Program-made: the position numbers and the translations under genes
Shown here: piece by piece, positions 4,947 to 13,020 of the stretch
How the letters are laid out: each line of letters begins with the position of its first letter
Position numbering within the stretch: the first letter of the stretch is position 1
The notes under the pieces: model-generated
Told to the model about the DNA's origin: nothing
What the model saw: the letters and a program-made list of their open reading frames with translations, nothing else
The model's database searches: none
Origin: PVC group bacterium
GTDB lineage: Bacteria > Verrucomicrobiota > Kiritimatiellia > SS1-B-03-39 > UBA6053
Length of the DNA stretch: 13,020 nt
Assembly: GCA_003565035.1 (NCBI GenBank)
Contig: PXDP01000180.1
Span: forward strand, 1 to 13,020
Direction of reading: 5' to 3'

Positions 4947-7900
4947 TGAAAAACGCGACCCCCACTTCCTTTGGAGATTCCGCCCTTCGCCTGGATTTGC
5001 CGCGCATGCGCAAACTCCAGCAGGAGGATTACAAAAACCGCGACCGCCGCATCTATCGCAGTTTGCTGGAGCGCGACGCCACGGAACTGCCGGTGGTGAA
5101 ATCGGAACCGGCGGATGCCCCGGGTGTGGACCGTCGTTCGTTCATGAAAATGATGGGCGGCAGTGTGGCACTTGCGGGTCTGGCGGCCTGCACCAAGCAG
5201 CCCAAAGAGCTGATTGTTCCTTACGTCAAGGCACCCGAGGAGATTATTCCCGGAAAGCCGCTCTTTTTCGCGACCAGCTATATGTTTGGCGGATTCGGTC
5301 AGGGCGTTCTGGTCGAATCGCACATGGGCCGTCCCACCAAAATTGAAGGGCATGCGCCGCATCCCGCCTCCGCCGGGGGAACCGATGTGTTCGCGCAGGC
5401 CTCGGTGCTGGATCTGTACGATCCGGACCGCTCCCAGTCCAGCCGCAAGAACAATATTCCCAAAGACATTGGTTCTTTCCAGAATGAGTTGACGGCTGCG
5501 CTGAACAAACTTCCCGGCGGGGCCGGCCTGCGCATTCTGCTGCCCAACAGCAGTTCGCCCACGGAAAAGCGTCTGGCGGAAAAAATCACCGCCGCCTATC
5601 CCGAGGCGCGTCTTCATGTGTTTGATCCGGTTGGTTCCGATAACGAATACGCGGGCACCCAATTGGCCTTCGGAAAACCCATGCAGGTTGTTCCGCGTCT
5701 TGATCAGGCGGACGTGATTCTGAGTCTGGACAGTGATGTCCTGGGCTGGGGCAATGCCCGGGCCCGATACGCCCGGGATTTTGCCGCGCGCCGCCGTTTG
5801 ACGGCCGATGCGGAGCGGAACCGGGTGTATGCGATTGAATCCACCTTCTCGCAAACCGGTGCCAACGCCGATCACCGTCTTCCCGTCCGTGCGGCCCGGG
5901 TGCACAGTCTGGCCCGTGCGGTTGCAGCGGCCCTGGGGCTCGGCATCGACTCCCCGGACCTGAGCGAAAAAGAGACCGCTTTTGTTTCCGCACTGGTGGC
6001 CGATTTGAAAGCGGCCGGGTCCAAAGCGCTGGTCCTGGTTGGGGAAGGGCAGTCCCCCGAGGTTCATGCCCTCGGTCACGCAATCAATCATTTCCTTGGT
6101 GCACTGGGTCAAACCGTCGATTTGATCGAACCCGTTCTGAACGGTCCGTTGAACGCCACCGAAGATTTCCAGGATTTGGTGCGCGACATGCACAATGGGG
6201 AGGTGAAGGTCCTGATGATGATGGGTGTGAACCCCGTCTATGCGGCGCCGATAACCCTCCGCTTTGCCGATGCCCTTGCCCGGGTTCCCTTTACCGCGCA
6301 TCTCAGTCAGCACATGGACGAAACCAGTCAGCTTTGCCTGTGGCATTTGTCCATGACCCATTATCTTGAAACCTGGGCGGATATGGCGGCCTATGACGGC
6401 ACGCTCTCCATCGCGCAGCCGCTGATTGCGCCGCTCTATAAAAGTCACAGCATCCTTGAAGTGCTTTCCATGATCGCCGGAGAGGAACAGACCGCGTTTG
6501 AGCTGATTCAGGACACCTGGAAAGCCCGGACCGGTCTCGGTAACGATGAAGACGGCTTCCGCCGCTTCTGGCGTTCGGCTTTGCACGACGGCATTCTGCA
6601 GAACACCGCCTCCCGCGCCTGGCGGGGCATTCCGCTCCGTCCGCAGGCCCTGCCCGCTGAATTTAATGAACAGGGCTCTGATTTTGGTCTAGAAGTTGTT
6701 TTCCAGCCGGACCCGAGGGTGTGGGATGGTCAGTTTGCCAACAACCCCTGGATGCAGGAACTTCCCGCACCGGTGAGCACGCTTACCTGGGACACGGTGG
6801 TGGCCATGAGCCCCAACACGGCCCGCAAATATCGCATTCGCCTCACAAATGAGGAGGTCCAGAAGCGCACCTCTGTGCGTCCGACCGTCCAGATCATTGA
6901 GGTCAACCTTCGTAATCGGATTATTCAGGGGCCGGTGCTGGTTATTCCGGGGTATCCCGATGACACCGTTACCGTCACCTTGGGCGGCGGCCGCGAAATC
7001 GGCACGGTGGCCAAAGGTGTCGGATTCAATGCGGCCGGATTGCGTTCGGTCGCCAACCGCTGGTTTGAGCAGGGGGCAACGGTCCGTATTCTCAAACGCA
7101 CCACCGAGTTGGCTCTGACGCAGGACCATTTTCCTCTCCAGGCGGACGGGCGGGCGATCATTCGCCAGGCGACGATGGCCCAGTACAACGCCGCTCCCGA
7201 TTTCGCAAAGCAGATGGGGCATGAATTTGACCGCCGTTACACCCTTTATCCCGACTGGGACTACACCAAAGGCAATCAGTGGGGCATGGTGATCGACCTG
7301 AACACCTGCATCGGCTGCAACGCCTGCATGGTGGCCTGTCAGGCGGAAAACAATATCCCCACCGTCGGCAAGAGCGAAGTGATGAACAGCCGCCACATGA
7401 ACTGGATCCGGGTTGACCGCTATTTTGAAGAAACCGAAGAGGGGGACACCCGTCTGCACGTGATGCCGATGGCCTGTGTGCACTGCGAAAACGCCCCCTG
7501 CGAAACGGTCTGTCCGGTGGGCGCGACCATGCACAGTAACGACGGTCTCAACATGATGGTGTACAACCGCTGCGTCGGCACCCGCTACTGTTCGAACAAC
7601 TGTCCTTACAAAGTCCGCCGATTCAATTTCTACAAATATACGGACCACGAAACCGAAAGCATTAAACTGCAGCGCAATCCCAATGTGACGGTCCGCTCCC
7701 GCGGGGTCATGGAAAAATGCACCTACTGCGTGCAGCGCATCAACAATGCCCGGATTGATGCCAAGGTACAAAACCGTCCGTTAAAAGACGGCGATGTGAT
7801 CACCGCCTGTCAGTCCGCCTGTCCGGCCGGAGCGATCACCTTCGGGGACATCAACGACAAAAACAGCCGGGTGGCCAGACTTCGCGCACATCCGCTCAAC

Positions 7901-8101
7901 CACACGATTTTGGAATCCCTTAACACCCGTGCACGCACCAGCTACCTCGGCAAAGTGCGCAACCCCAATCCGGTGCTGGAGCCGGGCGCACTGACACCGC
8001 TGCAGTTTGCGCACGGGCCCGGCGGGCATCAAGCGCACGATGAAGAGGGTGTTCATGTGCATCGCCAGGAACAACCCGCCACCCCCCACAGCAGTCACTA
8101 A
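4946..8101 (+). CDS. actB: ACIII subunit ActB, molybdopterin-like/Fe-S protein
   Basis: A 1051-residue periplasmic fusion of a DMSO-reductase-like large domain (about 90-760; in ACIII it binds no molybdenum cofactor) with a PsrB-like ferredoxin domain (about 775-965). It wires electrons from the quinol site in ActC to the hemes. The Fe-S cysteines are C788/791/794/798, C844/847/852/856, C876/882/886 and C925/928/955/959. The third motif has Thr-879 where a fourth cysteine would stand, giving 15 ligands, as expected for three [4Fe-4S] and one [3Fe-4S] cluster in ACIII. A 60-residue leader precedes a Tat motif (RRSFMKMMGG, Arg-63/Arg-64) typical of the extended-Tat family, and the hydrophobic stretch ends in Leu-Ala-Ala-Cys-82, which resembles a lipobox. 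The start follows from the TAATG overlap with actA. The C-terminus is His-rich. Confidence 0.95.
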   Translation: MKNATPTSFGDSALRLDLPRMRKLQQEDYKNRDRRIYRSLLERDATELPVVKSEPADAPGVDRRSFMKMMGGSVALAGLAACTKQPKELIVPYVKAPEEIIPGKPLFFATSYMFGGFGQGVLVESHMGRPTKIEGHAPHPASAGGTDVFAQASVLDLYDPDRSQSSRKNNIPKDIGSFQNELTAALNKLPGGAGLRILLPNSSSPTEKRLAEKITAAYPEARLHVFDPVGSDNEYAGTQLAFGKPMQVVPRLDQADVILSLDSDVLGWGNARARYARDFAARRRLTADAERNRVYAIESTFSQTGANADHRLPVRAARVHSLARAVAAALGLGIDSPDLSEKETAFVSALVADLKAAGSKALVLVGEGQSPEVHALGHAINHFLGALGQTVDLIEPVLNGPLNATEDFQDLVRDMHNGEVKVLMMMGVNPVYAAPITLRFADALARVPFTAHLSQHMDETSQLCLWHLSMTHYLETWADMAAYDGTLSIAQPLIAPLYKSHSILEVLSMIAGEEQTAFELIQDTWKARTGLGNDEDGFRRFWRSALHDGILQNTASRAWRGIPLRPQALPAEFNEQGSDFGLEVVFQPDPRVWDGQFANNPWMQELPAPVSTLTWDTVVAMSPNTARKYRIRLTNEEVQKRTSVRPTVQIIEVNLRNRIIQGPVLVIPGYPDDTVTVTLGGGREIGTVAKGVGFNAAGLRSVANRWFEQGATVRILKRTTELALTQDHFPLQADGRAIIRQATMAQYNAAPDFAKQMGHEFDRRYTLYPDWDYTKGNQWGMVIDLNTCIGCNACMVACQAENNIPTVGKSEVMNSRHMNWIRVDRYFEETEEGDTRLHVMPMACVHCENAPCETVCPVGATMHSNDGLNMMVYNRCVGTRYCSNNCPYKVRRFNFYKYTDHETESIKLQRNPNVTVRSRGVMEKCTYCVQRINNARIDAKVQNRPLKDGDVITACQSACPAGAITFGDINDKNSRVARLRAHPLNHTILESLNTRARTSYLGKVRNPNPVLEPGALTPLQFAHGPGGHQAHDEEGVHVHRQEQPATPHSSH

Positions 8102-8122
8102 GATTTTCGGAGAAGCCATCCC

Positions 8123-9520
8123 ATGTCATCAGAAGTGAAACGAGATCCGGACGGACAACTGCCCTACATCAGCGGGCATACCCTGACGTCGGTGAGTGAT
8201 AAAATTTCCGAGGTCACCCTGCGGCCGATGAAGAACCTGCCGTTGATCTGGTACGGCGGTCTGGCCCTGGGGGTCACCCTCCTGCAATTGCTGTTTTTGG
8301 CGATCTACATGCTGGTGACCCGCGGGACGGGCATCTGGGGACTCAACGTTCCTGTGGCCTGGGGTTTTGCGATCATTAACTTTGTGTGGTGGATCGGCAT
8401 TGGCCACGCGGGAACTCTGATTTCCGCGATTCTGTTCCTGTTCAAGCAGGACTGGCGAACCTCCATCAGCCGATTTGCGGAGGCGATGACCCTGTTCGCG
8501 GTGGTCTGTGCCGGTCTCTTTCCGCTGCTGCACGTCGGGCGTCCCTGGCTGGTGTACTGGCTGTTCCCGTATCCGAACACCCTGGGCATGTGGCCGCAGT
8601 TCCGCTCCCCCCTGCTCTGGGACGTATTCGCGGTATCGACCTACGCGACCGTGTCGATTATGTTCTGGTTCACCGGACTGGTGCCCGACCTGGCGACCAT
8701 GCGCGCGAAAGCCAAAGATGTCTGGGCCAAGAAACTTTACCACGGTCTGTCCCTCGGCTGGACCGGTTCCGCCCGCCACTGGCACCGTTACGAAATCGCC
8801 TATCTGCTGCTTGCCGGTCTCTCCACCCCGCTGGTGCTTTCGGTGCACTCCATCGTGTCCCTCGACTTTGCCGTCTCCCTGGAGCCGGGCTGGCACACCA
8901 CCATTTTTCCGCCGTACTTTGTGGCCGGCGCCATTTTCGCGGGCTTCGCCATGGTGCTGACCTTCATGATCCCCGTCCGCTCCATTTTCGGTATGAAGGA
9001 TCTGCTCACCGACCGGCATCTGAACAACATGGCCAAAGTGATGCTCTTTTCCGGACTGATTGTGGCCTATGGGTACATGATGGAGCTGTTTTTCGGATGG
9101 TACAGTGCCTCGGTGTTTGAACGCTTCATGGTGCTCAACCGGCTCACCGGTCCCTACGATGTCAGTTACTGGATGCTGATTGTCTGCAACGTTCTGGTTC
9201 CGCAGGCCCTGTGGTCCTACAAAGTGCGGACCAATCCGGTATTGCTCTTCATTATCTGTCAGTTCATCAGTGTCGGCATGTGGCTGGAACGCTTTGTGAT
9301 TGTGGTGATTTCCCTGCACCGCGACTTTCTCGATTCCAGTTGGGCGATGTATGCGGGCACCAAATGGGACTGGGCGATGTACATCGGCACCATGGGTCTC
9401 TTTTTGACGCTGGTATTTCTGTTCATCCGCACGCTGCCGTTCATTGCCATCTTTGAAATGCGGGAGCTGATTCACAAAGATGAACACCATCACGACGATC
9501 ATTCGGACGAAAAGCACTAA
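8123..9520 (+). CDS. actC: ACIII subunit ActC, NrfD-type quinol-site membrane protein
   Basis: A 465-residue polytopic protein of the NrfD/PsrC family with about ten membrane segments, spread from residue 41 to 445. In ACIII this subunit holds the quinol oxidation site next to the [3Fe-4S] cluster of ActB and is proposed to carry a proton path. Conserved polar residues inside the membrane that could serve include His-95 (IGHAGTLISA), His-137 (LLHVGRPW) and Asp-167 (LLWDVFAVS); their role is inferred from family position. The C-terminal tail beyond 450 is a His/Asp/Glu cluster. A GGAGAAG at 8109-8115 lies eight bases before ATG 8123, a good ribosome site. It follows actB after 21 bases and precedes actD after 6-12 bases. 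Confidence 0.95.
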   Translation: MSSEVKRDPDGQLPYISGHTLTSVSDKISEVTLRPMKNLPLIWYGGLALGVTLLQLLFLAIYMLVTRGTGIWGLNVPVAWGFAIINFVWWIGIGHAGTLISAILFLFKQDWRTSISRFAEAMTLFAVVCAGLFPLLHVGRPWLVYWLFPYPNTLGMWPQFRSPLLWDVFAVSTYATVSIMFWFTGLVPDLATMRAKAKDVWAKKLYHGLSLGWTGSARHWHRYEIAYLLLAGLSTPLVLSVHSIVSLDFAVSLEPGWHTTIFPPYFVAGAIFAGFAMVLTFMIPVRSIFGMKDLLTDRHLNNMAKVMLFSGLIVAYGYMMELFFGWYSASVFERFMVLNRLTGPYDVSYWMLIVCNVLVPQALWSYKVRTNPVLLFIICQFISVGMWLERFVIVVISLHRDFLDSSWAMYAGTKWDWAMYIGTMGLFLTLVFLFIRTLPFIAIFEMRELIHKDEHHHDDHSDEKH

Positions 9521-9532
9521 GGATTAATGAAC

Positions 9533-10081
9533 ATGGAAAATCCTCTCGAACCTAAGACATACGGTGTGGTTGCGGAATTCGCGGACGCGGATTCAGTGCT
9601 GGCCGCGGCCCACAAAGCCGCCGAAGCCGGTTACACGGTGATGGATGCCTACAGTCCGGTCCCCGTACACGGGCTGGATGCCGCGCTGGGCCGCAAACCC
9701 AGTAAACTGCCCTGGATGGTTTTTGCCGGAGGTGTCACCGGCTGCCTCGTCGGTTTCGGCATGCAGGTCTGGATGGCCCATGTGGATTATCCCTGGAACG
9801 TCGGCGGACGCCCCACCATCAGTTGGCCCGCGTTCATTCCGGTGACCTTTGAGCTGACGATTCTCTTTTCCGCGCTGACCACCGTGATTGGCATGTTCGC
9901 GCTCAACGGACTGCCCCGGCCGCACCATCCCATTTTCAATACACCCAACTTCGACCGTTCCGCGATTGATCACTATTTTCTGTGCATCGAATCCGCGGAC
10001 CCCCGGTTCAATGAAGCCGACGTCACCGCGTTTCTTCAGGAACAGGGCCCGGAAGCCGTAAACACCATCACCGACGCATGA
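9533..10081 (+). CDS. actD: ACIII subunit ActD (DUF3341)
   Basis: A 182-residue membrane subunit of ACIII. It has a soluble N-terminal domain (YGVVAEFADADSVLAAAHKA, residues 10-29, then AGYTVMDAYSPVPVHG), two membrane segments at about 60-82 and 98-125, and a C-terminal soluble domain with the conserved NFDRSAIDHYFLCIES (139-154). This layout is that of DUF3341. Its role is structural, linking the cytoplasmic side of ActC and ActF; no redox centre is visible. Two starts are possible: ATG 9527 and ATG 9533. AAGGA at 9519-9523 sits only 3 bases before the first and 9 before the second, so 9533 is preferred. The stop is ten bases before the actE start. Confidence 0.92.
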   Translation: MENPLEPKTYGVVAEFADADSVLAAAHKAAEAGYTVMDAYSPVPVHGLDAALGRKPSKLPWMVFAGGVTGCLVGFGMQVWMAHVDYPWNVGGRPTISWPAFIPVTFELTILFSALTTVIGMFALNGLPRPHHPIFNTPNFDRSAIDHYFLCIESADPRFNEADVTAFLQEQGPEAVNTITDA

Positions 10082-10091
10082 CGGAACGCAT

Positions 10092-10721
10092 ATGACCCGC
10101 CGCATCTCATTTCTTTTCTTTGCCACCGGCCTCCTGCTCAGCAGCGGGTGCAAGCCCCTGTTCGACATCCGCAAGGCCATGTACGACCAGCCCAAATACG
10201 AAGCCCTGGAGGCCTCCGATTTCTTTGGCGACCGGCGCTCCGCGCGGCCGCTGATCGAAGGGACCGTGGCCCAGGGCCAGCTTCGGCTGGATGATCATCT
10301 TTACCTGGCGCTGGAAGAAATCGACGGGGATGTTCTCCAGGCCCGGAGCTATCCTTTTGAAATCACCATGGCGGATTTGGAGCGGGGCCGCGAGCGGTAC
10401 GATATTTACTGTTCGGTTTGTCACGGACTCTCCGGACACGGAGAAGGCATGGTGGTCCGCCGCGGGTACAAAGCGGCACCCGGGTATCATTCCGAAAAAC
10501 TCCGCGACATGCCTCCCGGATATTTTTACAGCGTGATCACCAACGGATACGGGCAGATGAGCAGTTACGCCGCCCAGATCCCGGTGGAGGACCGCTGGCG
10601 CATCACCGCCTATATTCAGGCACTCCAGCGCAGTCAGTTTGCCAGCATTGAAGATTACGAAGCTGTGAAAGCCCGCAGTTCCCACGACGAAACTTTGGAA
10701 AGTCCGCATGAGCACCACTGA
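10092..10721 (+). CDS. actE: ACIII subunit ActE, monoheme cytochrome c lipoprotein
   Basis: A 209-residue periplasmic lipoprotein cytochrome. The signal peptide ends in the lipobox LSSGC, so Cys-20 is the probable lipid-modified N-terminus. The cytochrome c domain spans about 94-180 and has one heme site, CSVCH at 107-111, followed by GLSGHGEGMVVRRGY and a distal Met-156 in GYGQMSSYA as likely sixth ligand. The domain between 21 and 93, with PLIEGTVAQGQL (53-64), is the usual ActE lead-in that packs on ActB. In ACIII this heme, with those of ActA, offers an exit for electrons. The C-terminal tail (SHDETLESPHEHH) is His-rich. The gene overlaps actF by 14 bases, implying coupling. The ribosome site is weak (ACGGAA before ATG 10092). 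Confidence 0.94.
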   Translation: MTRRISFLFFATGLLLSSGCKPLFDIRKAMYDQPKYEALEASDFFGDRRSARPLIEGTVAQGQLRLDDHLYLALEEIDGDVLQARSYPFEITMADLERGRERYDIYCSVCHGLSGHGEGMVVRRGYKAAPGYHSEKLRDMPPGYFYSVITNGYGQMSSYAAQIPVEDRWRITAYIQALQRSQFASIEDYEAVKARSSHDETLESPHEHH

Positions 10722-11955
10722 AACCGACTACCTTCCCGCTAAACTCAAGGACATGCAATCCGGCGCCCTGCTCGGCGGCGGGGTTGGCCTGGCCGTCCTG
10801 CTGGTCTGCTGGTTTGCCGGCGTGGCCAATTTTTACCAGGCCTATCTGATCGGCTGGCTGTTTGCCTTCGGGTTTGCCATGGGCGGTCTGCTGATCCTCT
10901 GCATTCATAACCTCGCCCACGGCGGCTGGGGGTTCCTGCTCCGCAAAATCGCCGAAGCGTCCGCCATGACCATCACCCCGCTGATGATCCTCTTTCTGCC
11001 GATCATGTTTTCGCTGGACCGGGTGTATCCCTGGGCGATCCGTGATGCCTCCGGCGTGTCTGTGTATGCCACCGATCCGATTGTAGGCGCCAAACTGCAT
11101 TATCTGAATCACAGCTTTTTTTGGCTGCGGTATTTGATTATGGCGGTCATTTGGAGCTACGGTGCCCGTTTGTTCTGGATCTACAGCGGCAAACAGGATG
11201 AAACCGGCGATATCGTCTGGCGGAAAAAGATGCGGTTTATTGCCGGCCCCATGGCCCTCATTTATATTCTGACCGTGACCATTGCCTCGGTGGACTGGCT
11301 CATGTCGCTGGAACCGCAGTGGTTCTCCTCTATTTACGGGGTGATGCTCGCCTCCGGACACATGTTGACCATGCTCACCTTCGGAATTGTTTTCCTGTGC
11401 TGGCTGGCCAAGTGGGAGCCGGTCAAAACCGCGTTCACCCTGAACCGTCAGCATGACCTCGGAAAGCTGCTCTTTGCGTTCGTGGTATTCTGGACCTACA
11501 TTCAGGTTTCCCAGTTCATCATTTACTGGCACGCCAACCTGCCCGAAGAAATCACCTGGTACATGAACCGCTGGTCTCCCGGATTTAATGCCGTCTCCTG
11601 GTTTCTGATTTCCTCCCAGTTCTTCGTTCCGTTCCTGGTTCTGCTGTCGCAGACCACCAAAAAGAACCGGAGTGCCCTGGTGAAAATCGCCGCAATTCTG
11701 CTGGGAATTCGGGTGGTGGATCTTTTCTGGATGGTGGCGCCCAGTATCAACATGCCCGAAACCCGTGAACTGTACCCCGTTGCCACCAAAGCGATGAGCG
11801 GATCCGGCTTCTCGATTCTGGATATCCTCTCCCCGGTCAGTTTCGGATTACTTTGGTTCGGGATGTTCCTTTACTATTTCCGGCAACGCCCGATATTACC
11901 CGTCAACGACCCCTATTTTTCTTTGGGAACTGAAATCAAGGAAGCCCAGTCATGA
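10708..11955 (+). CDS. actF: ACIII subunit ActF, second NrfD-type membrane protein
   Basis: A 415-residue polytopic inner-membrane protein related to ActC, with about ten membrane segments between residues 20 and 395. In known ACIII structures this subunit sits beside ActC, has no quinone or heme, and may take part in proton movement. Family-type stretches are visible, such as AHGGWGFLLRKIAEA (70-84), YLNHSFFWLRYLIM (132-145), SVDWLMSLEPQWFSSIYG (194-211) and SPGFNAVSWFLISSQFFVPF (290-309). Charged residues within membrane segments include Asp-196 and Glu-202. ATG 10708 lies inside actE, with GGAAAG upstream at about 10695. The stop shares ATGA with the next gene, so the two are translationally coupled. 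Confidence 0.94.
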   Translation: MSTTETDYLPAKLKDMQSGALLGGGVGLAVLLVCWFAGVANFYQAYLIGWLFAFGFAMGGLLILCIHNLAHGGWGFLLRKIAEASAMTITPLMILFLPIMFSLDRVYPWAIRDASGVSVYATDPIVGAKLHYLNHSFFWLRYLIMAVIWSYGARLFWIYSGKQDETGDIVWRKKMRFIAGPMALIYILTVTIASVDWLMSLEPQWFSSIYGVMLASGHMLTMLTFGIVFLCWLAKWEPVKTAFTLNRQHDLGKLLFAFVVFWTYIQVSQFIIYWHANLPEEITWYMNRWSPGFNAVSWFLISSQFFVPFLVLLSQTTKKNRSALVKIAAILLGIRVVDLFWMVAPSINMPETRELYPVATKAMSGSGFSILDILSPVSFGLLWFGMFLYYFRQRPILPVNDPYFSLGTEIKEAQS

Positions 11956-13020
11956 GTGAAAACGAAAAGCCCGCAGACCCCGAAACCCCGGAAACCAATT
12001 CGGCCGCCCAGCCCGAAAACGCAAAGCCGGTTGCCGAAAAAACCGAAACCAAAGCAGAACAGCCCGCGGCGGCGGCGAAAGGGCACGGTGCGCCTGTCGA
12101 TCCGGACCAGCCGGTGAACGCGGATTTCAAAGACAATGATATCCAGTTGGATACGGTGCGCCGCTTCATGTTCGGTTCGCTCGGGGTCACCTTGGTGTTT
12201 TTTGTGCTGATGCTGTTTGTGCACCGGATTTATACCGGCCGCTTCATTTCTGAACGGGGCACCCCCGAAGTGCGCCAGATTCCCACGGAAGGTCCGATTC
12301 TGCAGACCCAGCCGCTGGTGGACCTGGCCGAATACAAAGCACTTGAGTCCGAGCGCCTGAACACAACCACCAACGTGGGCGCCCACGCTGTGATTCCGAT
12401 TGAAGAAGCCATGCGGCTTATGCAGGAGGAGGGGGCGTTCCCGACTCCGGAGAGCAAACCCGAAGTGGCGGTCCCCTCCGTACCTGAGGAGCCCCCCGCT
12501 GTCGCGCAGGCTGAACCCTCAGCGCCCGCTCCGGCATCTCCGCCCGCCCCGGCCATGCAGGAAAAGGCTCCCGCCCGCGAACCGCTGGATCCCGAAATGG
12601 TGGCCGCCGGCCAAAAAATTTGGGAACGTCACTGCATGGTCTGCCACAGTGGACAGCCCAATGCCATCGGCCCCAATATCCGCAACGCTTACGGCACCAT
12701 GCGCGAACTGGAGGATCATGATCCGATTTTGATGGATGACTGGTACATCCGCAATTCGCTCAATAATCCCAACGAGCATATCGCCAAAGGGTATGCCGGT
12801 GTGATGATGAGCTTTAAGAACGTGTTGACCAAAAAAGAAAAAGACCAGGTCATCGCCTTCCTGCGCTCCGAAGGGGTTCAGCCTGAGCCGGAGCCGGAGG
12901 CCGTGGCCGAACCTGAACCCGAGCCGGCTCCCGAGCCCGCTCCCGCGCCTGAACCGGCCCCCGAACCTGCGCCCGCACCGGCTCAGCCCGAGGCACCTGC
13001 TGAACCCGCCCCGTCCCGTC
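11952..13020 (+). CDS. Membrane-anchored cytochrome c fusion, partial at right edge
   Basis: The frame is open from ATG 11952 to the window end (356 codons, no stop seen). Layout: residues 1-65, a charged Pro/Glu/Lys/Ala-rich stretch, probably disordered and cytoplasmic; 72-92, one membrane segment; 110-163, a short periplasmic domain with DLAEYKALESERLN and VIPIEEAMRLMQEEG; 164-210, a Pro/Ala linker; 213-308, a monoheme cytochrome c domain with CMVCH at 228-232 and Met-285/286 in GYAGVMMSF as candidate sixth ligand; from 310 a Pro-Glu-Ala tail. The short domain resembles small separate proteins that accompany act or cox genes, with a pattern like IPIdrAMdLl. It probably carries electrons from ACIII to a terminal oxidase; this is inference from the ATGA coupling with actF. 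A further domain may lie beyond the edge. Confidence 0.85.
   Translation, partial: MSENEKPADPETPETNSAAQPENAKPVAEKTETKAEQPAAAAKGHGAPVDPDQPVNADFKDNDIQLDTVRRFMFGSLGVTLVFFVLMLFVHRIYTGRFISERGTPEVRQIPTEGPILQTQPLVDLAEYKALESERLNTTTNVGAHAVIPIEEAMRLMQEEGAFPTPESKPEVAVPSVPEEPPAVAQAEPSAPAPASPPAPAMQEKAPAREPLDPEMVAAGQKIWERHCMVCHSGQPNAIGPNIRNAYGTMRELEDHDPILMDDWYIRNSLNNPNEHIAKGYAGVMMSFKNVLTKKEKDQVIAFLRSEGVQPEPEPEAVAEPEPEPAPEPAPAPEPAPEPAPAPAQPEAPAEPAPSR
12882..13020 (+). repeat. Pro-Glu-Ala coding repeat
   Basis: From residue 311 of the cytochrome fusion onward the codons for Pro, Glu and Ala alternate (PEPEP and PAPEPAPEPAPAP types) up to the window edge, in imperfect units of two to six residues. Synonymous codons vary (CCT, CCG, CCC; GAG, GAA), so the protein pattern is kept better than the DNA. 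It resembles the stiff spacer of TonB-like proteins. Confidence 0.75.

Noticed and set aside
12400..12732. Arg/Pro-rich frame inside the cytochrome fusion gene
   Set aside because: The other frame carries the CXXCH heme motif, membrane segment and ATGA coupling with actF, so this is a shadow.

Overview
The window holds a nearly complete operon for alternative complex III (ACIII, a quinol:electron-acceptor oxidoreductase), which fills positions 4284 to the right edge on the + strand. To its left (1 to about 4240) lies a disordered accessory region. The organism is a Gram-negative bacterium with an aerobic respiratory chain. The protein style (extended Tat leader on ActB, ActA sequence, a nucleotidyltransferase cassette, Pro/Glu/Ala-rich tails) would suit Verrucomicrobiota/Kiritimatiellota or a relative in the PVC group, but this lineage guess comes from memory of the families and is not proven by the sequence.

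Left region, 1-3838. Two intact but unrecognised exported-protein genes (10-666, visibly AT-rich, and 1205-2500) alternate with gene debris. The debris is the C-terminal third of a MalG-type sugar ABC permease (about 701-1027), a possible short reading-frame tail (1058-1192), the P-loop start of an ArsA-type ATPase cut exactly at its Walker A motif (2503 to about 2640), and, on the - strand, an internally deleted and frameshifted nucleotidyltransferase (2693-2930). An intact 79-residue partner gene (2908-3147) sits upstream of that last remnant. Next comes a - strand toxin-antitoxin pair: a Phd/YefM-type antitoxin (3599-3838) and a VapC-like PIN toxin (3220-3597), one base apart, with a candidate promoter spanning a tandem GACCA repeat. 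Several abrupt gene breaks within 3 kb mark this as a recombination or decay hot spot.

Intergenic 3874-4283. No convincing gene. It must hold the promoter of the ACIII operon, though no strong sigma-70 box was found.

ACIII operon, 4284-13020. The order is actA (pentaheme cytochrome c), actB (Mo-bisMGD-like plus four-cluster Fe-S protein), actC (NrfD-type quinol-site membrane subunit), actD (DUF3341), actE (monoheme lipoprotein) and actF (second NrfD-type subunit), the canonical actABCDEF order. Junctions are tight (TAATG, ATGA or short overlaps), so the genes are probably translated together. ActC would oxidise quinol, electrons would pass through the Fe-S clusters of ActB to the hemes of ActA and ActE, and then to a downstream oxidase or cytochrome. 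The last gene, cut by the window edge, looks like a carrier of those electrons: a membrane-anchored protein that joins a short domain usually seen as a separate small protein near act/cox genes to a monoheme cytochrome c domain and a long Pro-Glu-Ala tail. Terminal oxidase genes may follow outside the window.
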